From: VRUE01 sp036271315
GTDB taxonomy: Bacteria > Actinomycetota > Thermoleophilia > Solirubrobacterales > 70-9
Length of the DNA stretch: 64,000 nucleotides
Direction: 5' to 3'
NCBI GenBank assembly: GCA_036271315.1
Contig: DATBAV010000042.1
Span: 62,001-126,000, forward strand
The position numbers were made by a program, and so were the translations under genes. How positions within the stretch are numbered: the stretch's first letter is position 1; each line of letters begins with the position of its first letter. Positions 60,942 through 64,000 of this stretch are shown here, one piece after another. The notes under the pieces are model-generated. The model searched no databases, was not told the DNA's origin, and saw only the letters and a program-made list of their open reading frames with translations.

Positions 60942-61847
60942 TTACATCAAGTTCGGTAGGAGGCGCATGACCTGGTCGGTCACCGTCCACGCCAGGGCGA
61001 TCGCGACCGGGGCCGCCACCAGCCAGACCAAGGTGGTCCGGAGATGGCGCCGGGCGATGCTCACGGCGAGGACGAGACCGGTCAGGAACGCCAGGAGCAG
61101 CACGAGGAGCGGCCAGGCGCTCGGATCGTGCTGCATGGCCTTCTCGGAGTCGGGCACCGTCGGGTAGACCGGCCCGGAGGGGAACGCCTTCGTGGTGTCG
61201 GCGTCGACGTACACGACGTCTCGCGGACGCAGCACCGACAGGGCACCGCTGCCGTCCGCGGTCGCCAGGATCAGCCGGCCCTCCGAGGCACCGGTCGGCG
61301 ACGGCGGGATCGGGTCGCCCGCGCGGCGTACGTCGCGGACGGCGTACGTCACGGTGCCCTGCGCCCCGAGCACCTGGATCTGGTCTCCCACCTCGAGCGA
61401 GGTGAGGTGGGCGAACGGGGCGCCGTACGTGGTGCTGCGACCCATCACCAGAGACGTGCCGACGTTGCCCGGCAGCGGCGTCGTACGCAGGTGGCCGGGA
61501 CCGTCCAGGAGGTCTCCCGAGGCGGTGCCGTCGACGACCACGTCGTTGATGCCGAGGGCCGGGATCGTCATCAGGGCGACCGGGCTGCCTTCGACCACGG
61601 GCTTGCCGTTGTAGTCCAGCGCACCCGACGGAGCCGTCTCGGTGGCCAGCTCGGTGCGGTACTCGCCGTAGAGCAGGTGCTGGGCGCGTGCCTCGCTGAT
61701 CCGCCCGAGCACCAGCATCTGCAGCAGCATCCACATACAGACCAGCAGCACGATCGTGCTCGCCGAGGAGATCACGTAGAGGCTCTCCGCGGGCTCACCC
61801 TGGCGGATCGGGGGTGCGGCGGGTCTCAGGGTCGTCGTGGCAGCCAC
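60942..61847 (-). CDS. class E sortase-fold membrane protein lacking catalytic His and Cys
   Basis: 301 aa from GTG at 61847, chosen for AAAGGGG just upstream; GTG 61865 is also possible. Membrane segments near residues 27-46 and at the C-terminus (WPLLVLLLAFLTGLVLAVSIA; TTLVWLVAAPVAIALAW). Between them is a sortase-like barrel: VALMTIPALGINDVVVDGTASGDLLDGPGHL, GNVGTSLVMGRSTTYGAPFAHLTSLEVGDQI, YAVRDVR, GRLILATADGSG. The usual catalytic His (AGHR) is replaced by GRS and the usual TC by TA, so it should not transpeptidate. A scaffold role for the neighbouring surface proteins is inferred. Confidence 0.75.
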   Translation of the reverse strand: MAATTTLRPAAPPIRQGEPAESLYVISSASTIVLLVCMWMLLQMLVLGRISEARAQHLLYGEYRTELATETAPSGALDYNGKPVVEGSPVALMTIPALGINDVVVDGTASGDLLDGPGHLRTTPLPGNVGTSLVMGRSTTYGAPFAHLTSLEVGDQIQVLGAQGTVTYAVRDVRRAGDPIPPSPTGASEGRLILATADGSGALSVLRPRDVVYVDADTTKAFPSGPVYPTVPDSEKAMQHDPSAWPLLVLLLAFLTGLVLAVSIARRHLRTTLVWLVAAPVAIALAWTVTDQVMRLLPNLM

Positions 61848-64000
61848 CGCAACCCCTTTCGCCACAGGGCCGTCCGGCCCGCGAGCGCGCCCAGGCTCGC
61901 CAGCACGCCGGTCCCGAGCAGGGCGATCAGCAGGCCGGCACTGGTCTGGGAGGAGACCGCCGCCGTCCTCAGGACCGGAGCGTCGGTGACGCTCGACTTC
62001 TCGGGGGGTGGCGCGTTGTCGGTCGAAGGCTCCGGAGCAGTGGGGGCGTCACTGGGGGTCGTCGCCGGCGGGACGTCGTTCGACGGGCTGGCAGGCGAGC
62101 TGGCCTGCGTGGGGGGCTGGGGCGGGGCGGGCGGTGCCTTCTGGGCCCCGACGGCCGTGGCGACGTGCTGCGCCTGGTCGTAGAGGGCCTTGGTCACCCC
62201 CGAGCTCACGATCGGGACGTAGCCCGCCGCCAGCTGCCCGTTGCCCCGCCCGGGCACCTGGCCCTCGGTGGTCGAGACGCGGATGAACTGGGCGACGTCG
62301 CCGGCGGTCCCGGCTGGCAGGCCATAGGTCTTGGCGGCGGTGTAGACGACCATCGATCCCGGGTAGGCCGTCTTGGAGGTGCGGATCGCGGTCTGCGTCA
62401 GGTCGAACGGACGCTGGCCGGAGGTCGGCTTCGCGAGGGAGAGCGCCGCCTTGATGCCCGCGGCGTCGGCGCCGACGAAGTGACCCGGGGAGGCCTGCAG
62501 CCTCGCGGTCGTCAGCCCGTACCGCTCGGCGTCGCCGAGCGTCACCACGCCGAGCATGAAACGGTTGCCCACGCCTTGGGGCGCCACCCGACCGAGCTGG
62601 TAGGGGTCGCTCTTCGAGCCGGTTCCGGTGCACCCGGTGCCGACGTTCGGCCAGTTGTAGAGCAGGGCCTGGGCGACCAGCTGCATGCTCGTCGTGGGGT
62701 TGGCGACCAGGGGCATGTACGGCGGCATCGACGAGCCCTGGGCCTTGAGGCAGGAGTTGGGGGCGGCCTTGAACTGCCAGGTGTCCAGCTGCGGCCACGA
62801 GTCCACCGGCAGCTTGATGTGCCGGTAGGCCGGGTTGACCCGCATCGTGTAGGGGCCGTCGTGCTCCGGCTTGCCGTCGAGGAAGGCCATCGCCTTCGGG
62901 TCGGCGGCGATGTAGGAGGTGAGCTCGGTCATCACCGTCGAGGTCGTGGACGTCGCCAGCAGCGTCGCGGCGGCCTCCGACCAGTGGGTGAGGTCCAGCC
63001 CCGGGTTCAGCCGGTAGAAGTCGGGGTCGAGGTTGAGCGACAGGGGGTTGTCGGAGAAGCCCGGATGGTTGGCGGCCACCGCGGTCGAGCCGGGGTAGGA
63101 CTCGGTGAGGAGCTTGGCGAGCAGGAGCGGGTCGAGCTTGATTGACAGCTGCTGACCCGCGTTGCCCGGCTTGTCGATGTCGAAGGCGATCGCCCAGCCC
63201 GTGGCCGCGGTCGGCGCATAGCCGATGCCGGTGTCACCCGCCCCGCGCGCGGAGACCTCGGCCGCGGCCGCCGAGCCGCCCTGCATGAGCCCGAACGCCG
63301 CGTCGTCGGGCATCACGTTGTCCTGCCAGTTGAACCGGCTCTTGTTCAGGCAGTACGCCGGGATCCACTGCAGGGCCGCCTGGTCGAGCAGCTCCGAGCC
63401 GTAGAACGGCACCGGCTGGCCGGCCTTGGCGACGGTGCACACGCTCGGCGGCTGGGAGAACCCGAGCGGCACCGGCACCCGCCGGTCCCAGTTGGAGGCG
63501 GAGGCCCAGAACGCCGGCGCGACGGCATCCTGCGGGGCCTGTCCGGTGTTGACCTGGCCCGGGGGGAGGGCACCGGTCTCGTTGCACGCCGCGGTGGCAT
63601 CGGGGTTGTCGCAGTCGATCCCGTCGACGGGGATCACCTCGAGCGTGCACGGCACCGTCGACGAGCAGCCCAGGGAACGGTTCTCGAGGGCCGTGCGCAC
63701 CTCGAACGGGAAGGTGCCGGCGCCGTTGGTGTTGGTGAACGCGTAGACCTCGTTGGGGATGCTCACCGAGCTGACCGTGGCCTCCGGCGGCATCGCCTGC
63801 GACGAGCAGCCGGCGTAGCTCTTGCCGTTGGCGGCGAGGAACGGCGTGATCAGGTAGTCGAACTGGGAGTTGACGTTGCAGGTCCCGGGGACCGCGCCGG
63901 TCAGCCCTTGGATGTGGTCGGTGTCGTCGTGGCTGGCGGCGTCCTGCTCCCAGATGCCGTGTCCCGGGTCCGCGGAGCTCGTGCGCTGGAAGTAGGTGTT
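61826..64000 (-). CDS. large membrane-anchored extracellular protein, N-terminus beyond the window
   Basis: 725 codons visible, open to the edge. Contains PstS-like segments (TLLATSTTSTVMTELTSYIA; QTAIRTSKTAYPGSMVVYTAAKTYGL; GDVAQFIRVSTTEGQVPGRG), many cysteines likely in disulfides, then a Pro/Ser/Thr-rich stalk (KAPPAPPQPPTQASSPASPS) and a C-terminal membrane segment (GLLIALLGTGVLASLGALAG) with a basic tail. No LPxTG-type motif precedes the anchor. Overlaps the sortase-like gene by about 20-40 bp, so they are co-expressed. Confidence 0.8.
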   Translation of the reverse strand, partial: NTYFQRTSSADPGHGIWEQDAASHDDTDHIQGLTGAVPGTCNVNSQFDYLITPFLAANGKSYAGCSSQAMPPEATVSSVSIPNEVYAFTNTNGAGTFPFEVRTALENRSLGCSSTVPCTLEVIPVDGIDCDNPDATAACNETGALPPGQVNTGQAPQDAVAPAFWASASNWDRRVPVPLGFSQPPSVCTVAKAGQPVPFYGSELLDQAALQWIPAYCLNKSRFNWQDNVMPDDAAFGLMQGGSAAAAEVSARGAGDTGIGYAPTAATGWAIAFDIDKPGNAGQQLSIKLDPLLLAKLLTESYPGSTAVAANHPGFSDNPLSLNLDPDFYRLNPGLDLTHWSEAAATLLATSTTSTVMTELTSYIAADPKAMAFLDGKPEHDGPYTMRVNPAYRHIKLPVDSWPQLDTWQFKAAPNSCLKAQGSSMPPYMPLVANPTTSMQLVAQALLYNWPNVGTGCTGTGSKSDPYQLGRVAPQGVGNRFMLGVVTLGDAERYGLTTARLQASPGHFVGADAAGIKAALSLAKPTSGQRPFDLTQTAIRTSKTAYPGSMVVYTAAKTYGLPAGTAGDVAQFIRVSTTEGQVPGRGNGQLAAGYVPIVSSGVTKALYDQAQHVATAVGAQKAPPAPPQPPTQASSPASPSNDVPPATTPSDAPTAPEPSTDNAPPPEKSSVTDAPVLRTAAVSSQTSAGLLIALLGTGVLASLGALAGRTALWRKGLRWLPRRP

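Noticed and set aside
58093..61167. Long plus-strand open frame antisense to pstB, the PstS-like and sortase-like genes
   Set aside because: Composition is shadow-like (Arg/Gly/Val repeats) and the minus strand has signal peptides, Walker motifs and domain structure.

Overview
The window is high-GC DNA of an actinobacterial type. Gene content best fits a Thermoleophilia/Solirubrobacterales-like bacterium: an aerobic heterotroph with many GTG starts, actinobacterial NADP-isocitrate and malate dehydrogenases, an SdhA-SdhB-CCG-protein succinate dehydrogenase, several MMPL exporters and many lipid genes. This placement rests on gene content only. No rRNA, tRNA, CRISPR array or intact insertion sequence was seen.

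Layout. 0-5.3 kb: edge-truncated secreted collagen-like protein, a lactate-monooxygenase-like flavoenzyme, then metG with an ABC exporter pair. 5.3-15 kb: small ORF, rsmI, ROK glucokinase, LCP cell-wall ligase, FmdB protein, glycyl-tRNA synthetase, a solitary Mrr-like nuclease, VOC, AlkZ-like and FKBP proteins and a PRC-barrel protein. 14-25 kb: acyl-CoA synthetase, an unusual R2/ferritin-like+SCP2 fusion, amidase, M48 protease, a triple-DUF1707 membrane protein divergent from an alpha/beta-hydrolase, then TetR-MMPL. 25-34 kb: GT39 glycosyltransferase, Lon, Hsp20, fatty acid hydroxylase, PucR regulator, desaturase, AT-hook-like DNA-binding protein. 34-45.4 kb: TCA block (icd-mdh and sdhA-sdhB-sdhE) interleaved with TetR/DUF4242, an AidB-like acyl-CoA dehydrogenase and two membrane proteases. 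45.4-55.2 kb: antiporter, asd-lysC, GAF/HD-GYP, a transposase remnant with a small HTH gene, and a PadR-MMPL-thioesterase operon. 55-58 kb: three zinc-ribbon proteins, one carrying an extracellular phosphoesterase. 58-64 kb: pstB with a PstS-like binding protein, a sortase-fold protein that lacks its catalytic residues, and a large edge-truncated anchored protein; this block looks different from the rest and may be transferred or a contig-joining artefact.

The most unusual signal lies between genes. Six intergenic elements form at least two, probably three, families in which a conserved core is flanked by long inverted arms whose sequence is different at every locus. Two copies are exactly 23+74+23 bp (1931-2050 and 40244-40363, perfect arms, conserved core with a covarying inner stem). 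Two are exactly 26+16+26 bp (39004-39071 and 45401-45468, conserved bulge and GAA-capped hairpin with one covarying pair). Two more share a 16-bp central palindrome (25050-25212, 29709-29875). Arms repeatedly include the stop codons of neighbouring genes. I know of no described family with this design.

Regulation visible in the sequence: clear operator palindromes for TetR (36929-36951) and PadR (51622-51646), a shared TGGCTG-N2-CAGCCA palindrome upstream of both the MMPL gene at 24.3 kb and the R2-SCP2 gene, and CRP-like TGTGA-N6-TCACT sites upstream of both MMPL operons. Lipid metabolism and export (acyl-CoA synthetase, R2-SCP2, hydroxylase, desaturase, thioesterase, MMPLs) is the recurring theme.
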